NCBI GenBank assembly: GCA_902805635.1
Contig: CADCTC010000115.1
Location: forward strand, 15,372-55,324
Source of the DNA: an uncultured Chloroflexota bacterium
GTDB lineage: Bacteria; Chloroflexota; UBA11872; UBA12225
DNA length: 39,953 nucleotides
Direction of reading: 5' to 3'
Shown here: positions 25,348 through 32,496 of the stretch, piece by piece
How the letters are laid out: each line of letters opens with the position of its first letter
Numbering within the stretch: the first letter of the stretch is position 1
Program-made: the position numbers and the translations under genes
Notes under the pieces: model-generated
Told to the model about the DNA's origin: nothing
Databases searched by the model: none
Seen by the model: only the letters and a program-made list of their open reading frames with translations

Positions 25348-26787
25348 ATGCAAGTCATCCTCGTTTCAAGCGACACCCTGCGGGCGGACCATCTAGGCTG
25401 CCACGGCTACTTCCGGCCCACCAGCCCGCGCATCGACCGCTTCGCCGCGGAGGGCGTGGACTTTGTGGACCACGTCAGCCAGGCGCCGTACACGCTGCCC
25501 TCTTTCACCAACCTGATCACGGGCCAGTTCGGCACCACCCACAAGGTGCTCGCCAACCCCTCTGGGCAGAACCAGAACTTCCCCGTGGGTGTAGATGACT
25601 ACACGCCCATGCTGGCCGACCTCTTCCGCGCCTCCGGCCCGACCATCGAGATGGCGCACGGCCGGTACGTCTCGGGCGGCACGCTGACCGCCTCCTTCGA
25701 CAACCTGGTCAACTTCCCCAACCATCCCCGCTGGTTCGTGCGCGGGTACGAGTTCCACGTCAACGTCACGCCCGGCAACCAGCGCATGGTCGGCGCCGAA
25801 GTGCTGCACCGACGCCTCTTCCCGTGGCTGGAGCAGCATGCCCGCGAGGACTTCTTCCTCTTTATCCATTACTGGGACGTACACGGCCCCTACCTCGCGC
25901 CGGCGCCCCACGGCGAGCAGTACCCCCACCAGAAGGTAGGCGACAGCATTCCTGTCTATAGCGCTCCCGGCGGGCAGGACTACATCCGCGGTTGGGGACC
26001 GGTGAGCGAGGTCACCCCCGAGGCACGCGCCAAGATCGACGCCTACGACGGCGGCATCAATTACTTTGATCACGTCTTCGGCCAGCTGCTCGACCACCTG
26101 GACGCGCTGGGGATTGGGAAGCAGGCGGTGGTTGCCCTCACGGCGGATCACGGCGAGAGCATGGCGGAGCACCGCGTGCCGTTCGCCCACGACGAGCTCT
26201 ACCAGGCCACCATCAACACGCCGCTGATCATCCGCGCCCCAGCCGGCTCCGGCCCCGGCGGTGGGCTGCCCGCAGGCCGCACCGTCACCGCACTTTCCCA
26301 GGCGGTCGATATCGCGCCGACCATGCTCGATCTGGCTGGCCTTACCGAAGCCGCCGCCAGCCCGCACTTCCAGGGGAAGAGCCTGGTGTCGCTGGCGCGG
26401 GGGGAGGTGGAACAGCTGCACGAGCGCAGCTATTCAGAGTGGACGCGCTACCTCGCCTCGCGCTGCATTCGCACGCCACGCCACAAGCTGATCTACAAAT
26501 TCACGGGCGGCTTAGCGCTGGCCCGCCGCACGCCGCGGCGCGTGGCCTGGCACGAGCTCTACGACCTCCAGGCGGATCCCGACGAGACGCGCGACCTGGC
26601 GGCCGAGCAGCCCAACCTGGTGCGCCAGCTGGACGCCGAGCTCCAGGAGTGGGTGCGCTCCCAGCTGCAGCCGGGCGAGGAAGACCCCCTGCTGCGCCCG
26701 GAGATGGCCTGCTGGGAGCCTGGGCCACGTGCCGGCACCGGCGGCGCGCTCGCCCTCCTGCCGCCCGAGCGCAACCCCTGGATCTGA
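25348..26787 (+). CDS. Sulfatase-fold hydrolase with Thr in place of the catalytic Cys
   Basis: This 479-residue member of the alkaline phosphatase superfamily starts at ATG 25348 (MQVILVSSDTLRADHLG); in-frame ATGs 18 and 24 bases upstream add only a short tail. The fold is clear: Asp9 in SSDTLRADH, LTADHGESMAEHRVPF near 265, and LYDLQADPDETRDLA near 415. At the nucleophile site the CxPSR motif is replaced by Thr49-Leu-Pro-Ser-Phe53, so formylglycine cannot form. Thr nucleophiles occur in nucleotide pyrophosphatase/phosphodiesterases and lipoteichoic-acid-type phosphotransferases, so a phosphate ester or phosphodiester is a likelier substrate than sulfate. That is inference. No signal peptide. 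It converges with the following lipoprotein gene (3 bases between stops). Confidence 0.9.
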   Translation: MQVILVSSDTLRADHLGCHGYFRPTSPRIDRFAAEGVDFVDHVSQAPYTLPSFTNLITGQFGTTHKVLANPSGQNQNFPVGVDDYTPMLADLFRASGPTIEMAHGRYVSGGTLTASFDNLVNFPNHPRWFVRGYEFHVNVTPGNQRMVGAEVLHRRLFPWLEQHAREDFFLFIHYWDVHGPYLAPAPHGEQYPHQKVGDSIPVYSAPGGQDYIRGWGPVSEVTPEARAKIDAYDGGINYFDHVFGQLLDHLDALGIGKQAVVALTADHGESMAEHRVPFAHDELYQATINTPLIIRAPAGSGPGGGLPAGRTVTALSQAVDIAPTMLDLAGLTEAAASPHFQGKSLVSLARGEVEQLHERSYSEWTRYLASRCIRTPRHKLIYKFTGGLALARRTPRRVAWHELYDLQADPDETRDLAAEQPNLVRQLDAELQEWVRSQLQPGEEDPLLRPEMACWEPGPRAGTGGALALLPPERNPWI

Positions 26788-26790
26788 CGC

Positions 26791-28224
26791 CTACTTCTTG
26801 ATCGCCTGCTGGTGCTCGGCCAGGATTGGGTCGGTGGCCTGCCGTATCCGCGTCGCCACCTCCTTGCCGCGCCGCTCGCCCTTCCAGAGTGCCTCCACCT
26901 CGCGCGTGATGGCGGTGTTGAACTGCGCCCAATTGGTCAGCTTGGGGAACGGCAGCAGGCGCTTCAGACCGTCCACAAGCGGCTTCTTGTTCCTGGGCGG
27001 CTGGTCCGAGCGCAGCCAGGCCGGCGAGTTCAGCACGGAATAGCGGATCGGCGCGAAGCCACCCTCGGCGAACCTGCGCCCTACCTCCGGCGACTCCAGG
27101 TGCTTGAGCAGCTCCCAGGTCGCGTCCACGTTCTTCGACTGCGCCGCGATCCACCAGGCGCTCCCGCCACCCCAGATCCACTTGTCGCTCTTGAGCAGCG
27201 GTCCCTTGGCGGTAGGGGCGGCGTCCCACTGCAAGTCTTTCTGCGGCACTAGCTGGGTCGTGCCGTTGGCGGTGGAGGAGACCCATACCGCCGCCTTGCC
27301 CTGAATGAAGGCGTTGGCCGGTGAGAGATCCTTGTGCGTCAGCGGGTTCTGCGCCACCTTGTGACCGTGCAGCAGGTCATAGAGCCACTCCCAGGTGTCC
27401 ACCGCCTCGGGCGCGTCGTAGAGCGTGCGCGTCTCGTCGTCGTTGGTGATGCGCCCACCGTTGGTCACCATGATGCGGTGGAAGTCGTCCAGCCCGGTGA
27501 AGCCGTAGCGCTCCGGCTCGCCCGATGCGCCCCGCTTGGTCACCCGCTTCTGCGCCTCGATGAACTGGTCCCACGTCCACGGCTTGGCCCAGTCGTCGCT
27601 AGGATCGGCGATGCCGGCTTCCTTGAATAGTGCCGTGTTGTAGTAGTAGAGGCTGTAGCCGACATTCGAGCCCAGCCCGATGTGCTTGCCCTTCCAGAAG
27701 TACTGCTGCACCGCCGCCTCGATCAGGTCTGAGAGGTCGAACTTGTCGCGCTTGATGCGCGAGCCGATGTCCGCCATGGCTCCCTGGTTGGCGTACTGCG
27801 CCCACGCAGTGCCCCCCGTGCGGAACATCTCCGGCGGCGTGCCGGCGGCGAGCATGGCCGTCAGTTTCTCGTCGTAGCCCGACGTCAGGTTGGTTACCTC
27901 CACCTTGGCGCCGGGGAACTTCTGCTCGAATGCCATCATCTGCGGCGTCACGGTCTGCGCCTCGGCCGCGTTGTGGTTGCCCAGGTACGCCACTGTGGTC
28001 CCTGGGCCCGGCTTTGCCGCAGCCGGCGCCGCAGCGCCGGACTGCTCGCCGGCTCCTGGCGCGCCGCACGCTGCCAGTCCACCAAGCGCCGCCGCTGCAA
28101 CCCCGGCACCCAGGCCCGCGCTCCGCCCCATCACGCGCCGCCTGGACAGTGCGCCATTCCATCCGTTCGTCCGCGCACCCAGTGCGCCCGGTGCGCGCAC
28201 TGCTTCGAAACCCACCTGGTCCAT
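26791..28224 (-). CDS. ABC transporter substrate-binding lipoprotein (family 1 type)
   Basis: The 477-residue solute-binding protein has a long leader. The first 25 residues are polar, then Arg-Arg-Arg-Val-Met-Gly, a hydrophobic stretch and lipobox LAAC with Cys53. The triple Arg suggests Tat export. The mature domain is a family 1 sugar-binding type (TVAYLGNHN, GKHIGLGSNVGYSLYYYNTALF, WGGGSAWWIAAQSKN). Start ATG 28224 follows GGAGG with 8 bases of spacing on the minus strand. It has no permease partners here. Its own promoter lies about 150 bases upstream, and the leader holds direct repeats and a terminator-like hairpin, so expression may be conditional. Confidence 0.93.
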   Translation of the reverse strand: MDQVGFEAVRAPGALGARTNGWNGALSRRRVMGRSAGLGAGVAAAALGGLAACGAPGAGEQSGAAAPAAAKPGPGTTVAYLGNHNAAEAQTVTPQMMAFEQKFPGAKVEVTNLTSGYDEKLTAMLAAGTPPEMFRTGGTAWAQYANQGAMADIGSRIKRDKFDLSDLIEAAVQQYFWKGKHIGLGSNVGYSLYYYNTALFKEAGIADPSDDWAKPWTWDQFIEAQKRVTKRGASGEPERYGFTGLDDFHRIMVTNGGRITNDDETRTLYDAPEAVDTWEWLYDLLHGHKVAQNPLTHKDLSPANAFIQGKAAVWVSSTANGTTQLVPQKDLQWDAAPTAKGPLLKSDKWIWGGGSAWWIAAQSKNVDATWELLKHLESPEVGRRFAEGGFAPIRYSVLNSPAWLRSDQPPRNKKPLVDGLKRLLPFPKLTNWAQFNTAITREVEALWKGERRGKEVATRIRQATDPILAEHQQAIKK

Positions 28225-28286
28225 TCGTTGACCCTCCGCCTGCCACGATACCCGCAGAGGTGGTTCCGGTCAACTCGAATGCAAAC

Positions 28287-28326
28287 AAAAACCCCTCGAA
28301 CAAACCTTGCGGCCCGTCCGAGGGGT
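28287..28326 (-). terminator. Intrinsic terminator or attenuator in the lipoprotein leader
   Basis: On the minus strand ACCCCTCG (28326-28319) and CGAGGGGT (28298-28291) form an 8-bp stem over a 20-base loop, directly followed by a T-run (28291-28287). This is a textbook intrinsic terminator. It lies downstream of a strong promoter at 28377-28406 and upstream of the gene at 28224. It either ends transcripts of the membrane-protein gene or acts as an attenuator of the lipoprotein gene. Confidence 0.7.
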
Positions 28327-28342
28327 ATTCGTGTCGGTCAAC

Positions 28343-28359
28343 CATGCACTTTCATGCAC
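28343..28359 (-). promoter_or_regulatory. Direct repeat CATGCAC in the lipoprotein leader
   Basis: CATGCAC occurs at 28343-28349 and 28353-28359, a 10-base period (GTGCATG on the transcribed strand). It sits just downstream of the predicted start of transcription, where a repressor or RNA-binding factor could act. It is flanked by GTGTCG (28331-28336) and its complement CGACAC (28367-28372). Confidence 0.5.
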
Positions 28360-28376
28360 AAACGAACGACACATAA

Positions 28377-28406
28377 ATAATAGCACGGCCTACACCGGCT
28401 TGTCAA
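28377..28406 (-). promoter_or_regulatory. Sigma-70-type promoter for the lipoprotein gene
   Basis: On the minus strand TTGACA (28406-28401) and TATTAT (28382-28377) are separated by 18 bases, close to the housekeeping consensus. The -35 box overlaps the stop codon of the upstream membrane-protein gene. Transcription would begin near 28370, leaving a leader of about 145 bases. Confidence 0.75.
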
Positions 28407-29104
28407 GCGGCAATCGGGGCGCCGCCGCGCAGTCGTGCCACGGCGCTGGCCTCGTCCGCCCGCATCGCGTCGTCTGCGTCGTCGATCTCGGGGGCGTGCT
28501 CCACCCGCCGCGGTCGCAGCCGGGTGGGCGCGGTGTCGAGCCGCTCTTCCCAGATTGCACGCTCGCTCTCCTCCTGTTGCTGCAGCCAGCGCAGGAATGC
28601 CGGGCTCACGACGTTCTTCTGTCCTGATTCACGTCCCATGGCCCAGCCGGCGATTGCGCCGTACAGCACGTGGCCCAGCAGCATGCCGGGGATCGTCAGC
28701 GGCCCGTAGGAGAACGACCCCGGCTCCTGCAGCCCTGCCTGCCGCGGCCGGGGATGGAGCGACGGCAACGCCGCCAGCACACCCAGCGCTGCGCCCGCGT
28801 GCGCCAGCCCCAGCAGCGCTCCGCCCTGCGCCCCTGGCCACATCCCCAGTTTTCGGAAGAGCAGCTGGTACCCCAGCGCGAAGAGAGTCCCGTTGGCCGC
28901 GTGCAGCCCCCACCCCACGGCCCGGGTGCGGCCGCTGTCCGGCGCCAGCAGCGTCCCCAGCAGCCGGCCAAAGTCCAGCCGGAACAGTCCCAGCGTTTTT
29001 GAGACGAGCGTTAGACCCGTCATGGTTCCGGTTGCCACCACACCACCAGTCAGCACGCGCACCAGCTCCGCACCGCGTCTCGTCATGGCCGCACTATCCT
29101 CCAT
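28403..29104 (-). CDS. Small integral membrane protein of unknown function
   Basis: The 233-residue protein has several hydrophobic segments: about 17-37 (VLTGGVVATGTMTGLTLVS), about 62-82 (VGWGLHAANGTLFALGYQLLF), about 92-112 (GALLGLAHAGAALGVLAALP) and about 135-152 (IPGMLLGHVLYGAIAGWAMG). A charged cytoplasmic tail follows (about 155-233, rich in Glu, Arg and Asp). His residues in membrane segments 2-4 recur at similar spots (GLHAANG, LAHAGA, LGHVLYG), as in several uncharacterised bacterial membrane families. I do not recognise a named family. GGAGG lies just inside the frame, so initiation at the second ATG (29086) is as likely as at 29104. The gene is divergent from the VOC gene. Confidence 0.7.
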   Translation of the reverse strand: MEDSAAMTRRGAELVRVLTGGVVATGTMTGLTLVSKTLGLFRLDFGRLLGTLLAPDSGRTRAVGWGLHAANGTLFALGYQLLFRKLGMWPGAQGGALLGLAHAGAALGVLAALPSLHPRPRQAGLQEPGSFSYGPLTIPGMLLGHVLYGAIAGWAMGRESGQKNVVSPAFLRWLQQQEESERAIWEERLDTAPTRLRPRRVEHAPEIDDADDAMRADEASAVARLRGGAPIAA

Positions 29105-29175
29105 TGTCTGCCCCGTACGTTAAAGCAGACCGCATGCCACCCTGAGTCGATTCATCTCCAGGAGACAACAGAACC

Positions 29176-29604
29176 ATGGAACCTCGCATCAGTTTCGTCA
29201 CGCTCGGCGTGCGGGACTTCGAGCGCGCCCGCCGCTTCTACCGTGATGGCCTAGGCTGGCCGCTCTCCAGCGGCAGCAACGACGAAGTAGCCTTCTTCCG
29301 CACCGGTGGCGCCATCCTCGCCCTCTGGTCGCGTGAGCTGCTGGCTGCGGACGCCAACGTCTCGTCGGAGGGATCAGGCTTTCCTGGGTTTGCCCTGGCG
29401 CACAACGTCCCCAATAAAGAGGACGTCGACGCGGTGCTCGCCCGGGCGGCCGCGGCCGGCGCCACCATCCTCAAGCCTGGTAGTGATGCCGTTTGGGGCG
29501 GCTATACTGGCTACTTCGCCGATCCAGACGGATTCCCGTGGGAGGTGGCGTGGAACCCTCACTTCCCCCTCGGTCCAGACGGTGCCGTCCAGCTGCCTGG
29601 ATAG
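29176..29604 (+). CDS. VOC-superfamily (glyoxalase-like) protein
   Basis: This 142-residue vicinal-oxygen-chelate fold protein comprises two beta-alpha-beta-beta-beta modules. Signatures are FVTLGVRDFERARRFYRDGLGWP at the N-terminus and GYTGYFADPDGFPWEVAWNP near 110, where the second-module Glu is a usual metal ligand. The expected N-terminal His ligand is replaced (SFVTLGV), so metal binding may be altered. Such proteins serve as glyoxalases, dioxygenases or drug-binding proteins; the function is not predictable here. AGGAG precedes the ATG by about 12 bases. Confidence 0.88.
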   Translation: MEPRISFVTLGVRDFERARRFYRDGLGWPLSSGSNDEVAFFRTGGAILALWSRELLAADANVSSEGSGFPGFALAHNVPNKEDVDAVLARAAAAGATILKPGSDAVWGGYTGYFADPDGFPWEVAWNPHFPLGPDGAVQLPG

Positions 29605-29662
29605 CCTGCCGGGTCGAGGCGCTGGAAGGCCGCTGGCACGTTGCTTGCCGGTCCTGCGGCCG

Positions 29663-31015
29663 ATGGACGGTTCTGGAAGTGCCCCGCCGCGGCGGCCGGC
29701 GCTCTTCCCGAGCTTCTTCATGGGCGGGTTCGAGTGCTCCACCCACATTGACCGCTCACGGCGTCGCCAGGACTTCGTGCACCTTACCCAGCACGACCGC
29801 TTCTTTCGCGAGGACTACGAGCGCGCGCGCTCGGTTGGACTGCGTGTGGTGCGTGAGGGGCTGCGCTGGCACCTCATCGAGCGAGGCGGTCTTCCCGGCG
29901 CCCACGGCCCGTACGGCAGCAACGGCGCCGGGCGGCGCTACGACTTCAGCTCGATTGCCCCCATGGTGGACGCCGCCGAGGAGCTGGGCATCACGGTCAT
30001 CAACTGCCTGCACCACTACGGCCTGCCTGACGGCGCCGATCCGCTGCACCCCGACTTTCCGAAGCAGTTCGCCGACTACGCCGCGGCGTTCGCCGGCTGG
30101 CGCATACAGCGCGTCTCTCGCGACCGCTGGTACGGCGCCGTCAACGAGACTTCGCTGTTCGCCTTCGCGGCGGGCGAGGCAGCCTGGTTCTATCCCTTCT
30201 ACAGTGGCTCTGGCCAGGAAGTGAAGGTGGCCATGGTCAAGGCCGCCCTGGCCGCGACCGATGCCATCCGCACCACCGACCCGCAGGCGCGTTTCGTGAC
30301 CATCGATCCCATAATCCACCTGGTGGCGCCTCGCGGCTGCCCCCACTTGGCGGAGCGGGCAGAGCGGGAGAACCGCTCGCAGTGGGACGCCTGGGACATG
30401 TCTATGGGCACCCAGCTGCCCGAGCTCGGCGGCGGGCCGCGGTACGTGGACGTGATCGGCATCAACTGCTACCCGGACGGCCAGAAGGAACAGGACACCA
30501 ACAACGTGCTCTCTCTCGACGACCCGCGCCGGCGCCCGTTCCGCGACGTCCTTCGGGAGTGCTACGACCGCTACCGGCGCCCAATCATCATCGCCGAGAG
30601 CTCAGCGCGCGGAGACGACCGGCCGCAGTGGCTGCGGTACGTGGTGGACGAGTGCCTGGCGGCGCTGGCGCAGGGGGTGGACCTGCAGGGCATCTGCCTA
30701 TTCCCTTTGGTGGACATGCGTGAGTGGCAGCGCGGCCAGAACGGTCCCTGGGGTCACCTGGGGCTGTGGGACGTGAAGGAGGATGCGATTGCCCTCCATC
30801 GCATGCCCAATGAGCCGTACCTCCGCGCGCTTGCCGAGGTCCAGCAGCGCGCCGCCGCGTCGGGCCTGCTGCCAGTGCTGCCCTCGGGCGAACCGGCGAT
30901 CACGGTAAGAGAAGCAGATGCTGAAGTGCCGGATGCCCTTGCGGCAAGCCCAGCGGCTGAGGCAACCGACGGCGCAGCACGCCGAGGCGCGGGCAGCACC
31001 CTTGCGGGCCGCTAG
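29663..31015 (+). CDS. GH1-like clan-A glycosidase
   Basis: This 450-residue TIM-barrel protein is distantly related to family 1 beta-glucosidases. FMGGFECSTHIDRSRRR opens the barrel, INCLHHYGLPDG follows near residue 115, AVNETSLFAFAAGE near 160 carries the acid/base Glu, and PIIIAESSARGDDRPQW near 310 carries the nucleophile Glu. I chose ATG 29663; the frame is open upstream but overlaps the VOC gene with non-conserved sequence. An ATG at 29720 (MGGFECS) is an alternative. The last 60 residues are a low-complexity Ala-rich tail. No signal peptide. It overlaps the convergent SDR gene by 4 bases (CTAG shared by both stops). Confidence 0.82.
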   Translation: MDGSGSAPPRRPALFPSFFMGGFECSTHIDRSRRRQDFVHLTQHDRFFREDYERARSVGLRVVREGLRWHLIERGGLPGAHGPYGSNGAGRRYDFSSIAPMVDAAEELGITVINCLHHYGLPDGADPLHPDFPKQFADYAAAFAGWRIQRVSRDRWYGAVNETSLFAFAAGEAAWFYPFYSGSGQEVKVAMVKAALAATDAIRTTDPQARFVTIDPIIHLVAPRGCPHLAERAERENRSQWDAWDMSMGTQLPELGGGPRYVDVIGINCYPDGQKEQDTNNVLSLDDPRRRPFRDVLRECYDRYRRPIIIAESSARGDDRPQWLRYVVDECLAALAQGVDLQGICLFPLVDMREWQRGQNGPWGHLGLWDVKEDAIALHRMPNEPYLRALAEVQQRAAASGLLPVLPSGEPAITVREADAEVPDALAASPAAEATDGAARRGAGSTLAGR

Positions 31016-31893
31016 CCCATGAACATGCCGCCGGTGACGCCGAACACCTCACCAGTGATGTAACTGCCCTCCTGCGAGGCGAGCAGCACGTACACCGGGG
31101 CTAACTCCGCCGGCTGTGCGCAGCGCCCCATGGGGGTGGTATCGCCGAAGGTTTTCACGTCCTCCTGCGGCATGGACATGGGAATCAGCGGCGTCCACAC
31201 CGGCCCCGGCGCCACCGCGTTCACCCGCACGCCCTGCTTGAGCGCCCACTTGGAGAGCGACTTAGTGAAGGTCACGATGGCGCCCTTGGTGGTGGCGTAG
31301 GGCAGCAGGATCGGCAGTGGCTGGTACGTCTCCACCGAGGAGGTGTTGATGATCGACCCACCGGGCTTGATCACCCGCAGCGCCGCCTTGCACAGGAAGA
31401 ACATGGCGTAGACGTTGGTCCTGAACGCCCGGTCGAACTCCTCTTCGGTGATCTCCTCGATGCTGTTGTAGTGCATCTGGTACGCGGCATTGTTGACCAG
31501 GATGTCCAGGTGGCCGAACGCCTCCATGGCGCGCGCCACCAAGTGCTCGCAGTGCGCCGCGCTGCGGATGTCTCCCGGCACCGCCACGCACCGTCGTCCC
31601 TCCCGCTCCACGGTCCGCACCGTCTCCTGGGCGTCCACGTCCTCATTAAAATAGGAAATCAGGACGTCCGCCCCCTCCCGCGCGAACGCCAGCGCCACCG
31701 CCCGCCCGATCCCGCTATCGCCGCCCGTGATCAGCGCCGCCTTGCCGGTGAGCCGGCCATTGCCCCGGTAGGTCTGCTCCCCATAGTCCGGGCGGGGCTC
31801 CATCGCCGCCTCGATGCCCGGGAACTCCTGGTACTGCTGCGGGAACGGCGGCTTTGGCGCCGACTCGCGGGGATCTTGTTGTAGCTCTGCCAT
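31012..31893 (-). CDS. SDR family oxidoreductase (YghA / stress-protein-39 type)
   Basis: The 293-residue protein starts at ATG 31893 (MAELQQDPRES). It has the N-terminal tail typical of this subgroup (PPFPQQYQEFPGIEAAMEP) before the Rossmann domain. Motifs are LITGGDSGIGRAVALAFARE (about 55-74), NNAAYQ near 135, catalytic Ser in NTSSVETYQ and YxxxK as YATTKGA near 205, and the C-terminal GEVFGVTGG. Members reduce aldehydes and ketones and are often stress-induced. The frame is open for 64 codons upstream but is non-conserved there. Upstream lies the repeat-bearing region 31968-32222, which probably regulates it. Convergent with the GH1-like gene. Confidence 0.9.
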   Translation of the reverse strand: MAELQQDPRESAPKPPFPQQYQEFPGIEAAMEPRPDYGEQTYRGNGRLTGKAALITGGDSGIGRAVALAFAREGADVLISYFNEDVDAQETVRTVEREGRRCVAVPGDIRSAAHCEHLVARAMEAFGHLDILVNNAAYQMHYNSIEEITEEEFDRAFRTNVYAMFFLCKAALRVIKPGGSIINTSSVETYQPLPILLPYATTKGAIVTFTKSLSKWALKQGVRVNAVAPGPVWTPLIPMSMPQEDVKTFGDTTPMGRCAQPAELAPVYVLLASQEGSYITGEVFGVTGGMFMG

Positions 31894-31967
31894 GCGCGCC
31901 CGCCGGCAAGACTCGTTCCAGCGGCTCCAGGGCTGTGGCTGGTAGTGAGCCAACGGAGGGCCGATTC

Positions 31968-31993
31968 TTGTGACTATTTGTGACCCTTTGTGA
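31968..31993 (-). repeat. Phased direct repeat cluster 1 (TTGTGA x3)
   Basis: TTGTGA occurs at 31968, 31978 and 31988, exactly one helical turn apart. On the minus strand this reads TCACAA three times toward the SDR gene, whose start is 75 bases away. Confidence 0.85.
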
Positions 31994-32033
31994 TCTTGTC
32001 CACACGTTAGAAGGTCAAGACCGTCGAAGCCCG

Positions 32034-32069
32034 CGTGTAGTTCTGTGTCGATTTGTGTCCTGATGTGCC
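32034..32069 (-). repeat. Phased direct repeat cluster 2 (TGTG x3-4)
   Basis: TGTGTC at 32044 and 32054, TGTGCC at 32064, and a weaker CGTGTA at 32034 follow the same exact 10-base period. The minus-strand reading is GACACA repeated. Confidence 0.75.
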
Positions 32070-32195
32070 CGCTAGCACCCCGCACTGCGGCAGCTCACCG
32101 GCAGAAGGGCTATTGGGTTGTGAAGGTACACGTGCACCACCTAGGGCGGATTGTGGCGCTGCGGCGGGGGTATCGCAGGGCCGCGAGCAGCAATT

Positions 32196-32222
32196 TTTGT
32201 AGCTATTTGTAGTCTTTTGTAG
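32196..32222 (-). repeat. Phased direct repeat cluster 3 (TTTGTAG x3)
   Basis: TTTGTAG occurs at 32196, 32206 and 32216 with an exact 10-base period. The last copy runs into the inverted repeat TGTAGT-CCCT-ACTACA. T-tracts on each turn would favour intrinsic DNA curvature. Confidence 0.85.
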
Positions 32223-32377
32223 TCCCTACTACACGGCTACGTGAGAAATCAGGGAGTGGTTGCCTTGCCGGTTGGACGACCGCGTAGCTGTGAGCGGCGG
32301 CCAGGACGTGTGCGGTGCTATCCCCCTATCTATATAGACGGATTGGGAGACAGATTCCGGCATGTGGGCCGATCACA

Positions 32378-32496
32378 CGTATCCAAGTTGGGAGTGCGTA
32401 CTTGCCGGTCTCCTAGGATGCCCAGCGTGTCGTAGCGCTGCTCGTCGGTAGTGATGAAGAGACGTTCGGTCGTCGGGTTGTCGCTGTCGTCGTCAT
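32378..32496 (-). pseudogene. Decayed 5' end of a sulfatase gene
   Basis: On the minus strand an ATG at 32496-32494 overlaps the LacI stop as ATGA. It encodes MTTTATTRRPNV, after which a one-base deletion near 32463 shifts the frame. Read in the shifted frame, the protein continues LFITTDEQRYDTLGILG and then VRTPNLDT, an unmistakable sulfatase N-terminus. It has Asp-Glu-Gln-Arg-Tyr-Asp where active sulfatases have Asp-Gln-Gln-Arg-Tyr-Asp. Similarity ends at 32378, before the CxPSR motif, and no further sulfatase sequence is seen downstream. This is a remnant of a fourth gene in the sulfatase-M14-LacI operon. Confidence 0.8.

Larger units (their letters stand above)
31894..32377. other. Non-coding region with phased repeats and palindromes
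   Basis: No convincing gene is seen in about 480 bases. Base composition is lower in GC than around it. It contains three clusters of short direct repeats on a 10-base period, listed separately. It also holds a 14-base near-palindrome GGTACACGTGCACC (32125-32138, one mismatched pair), an inverted repeat TGTAGT / ACTACA (32218-32223 and 32228-32233) and a perfect palindrome TCTATATAGA (32329-32338). It begins where a decayed sulfatase gene loses similarity, so it may mark the scar of an insertion or deletion. Confidence 0.6.

Noticed and set aside
31968-32222. CRISPR array
   Set aside because: Repeat units are only 6-7 bases with 10-base periodicity and no spacers of CRISPR length; no cas genes are present.
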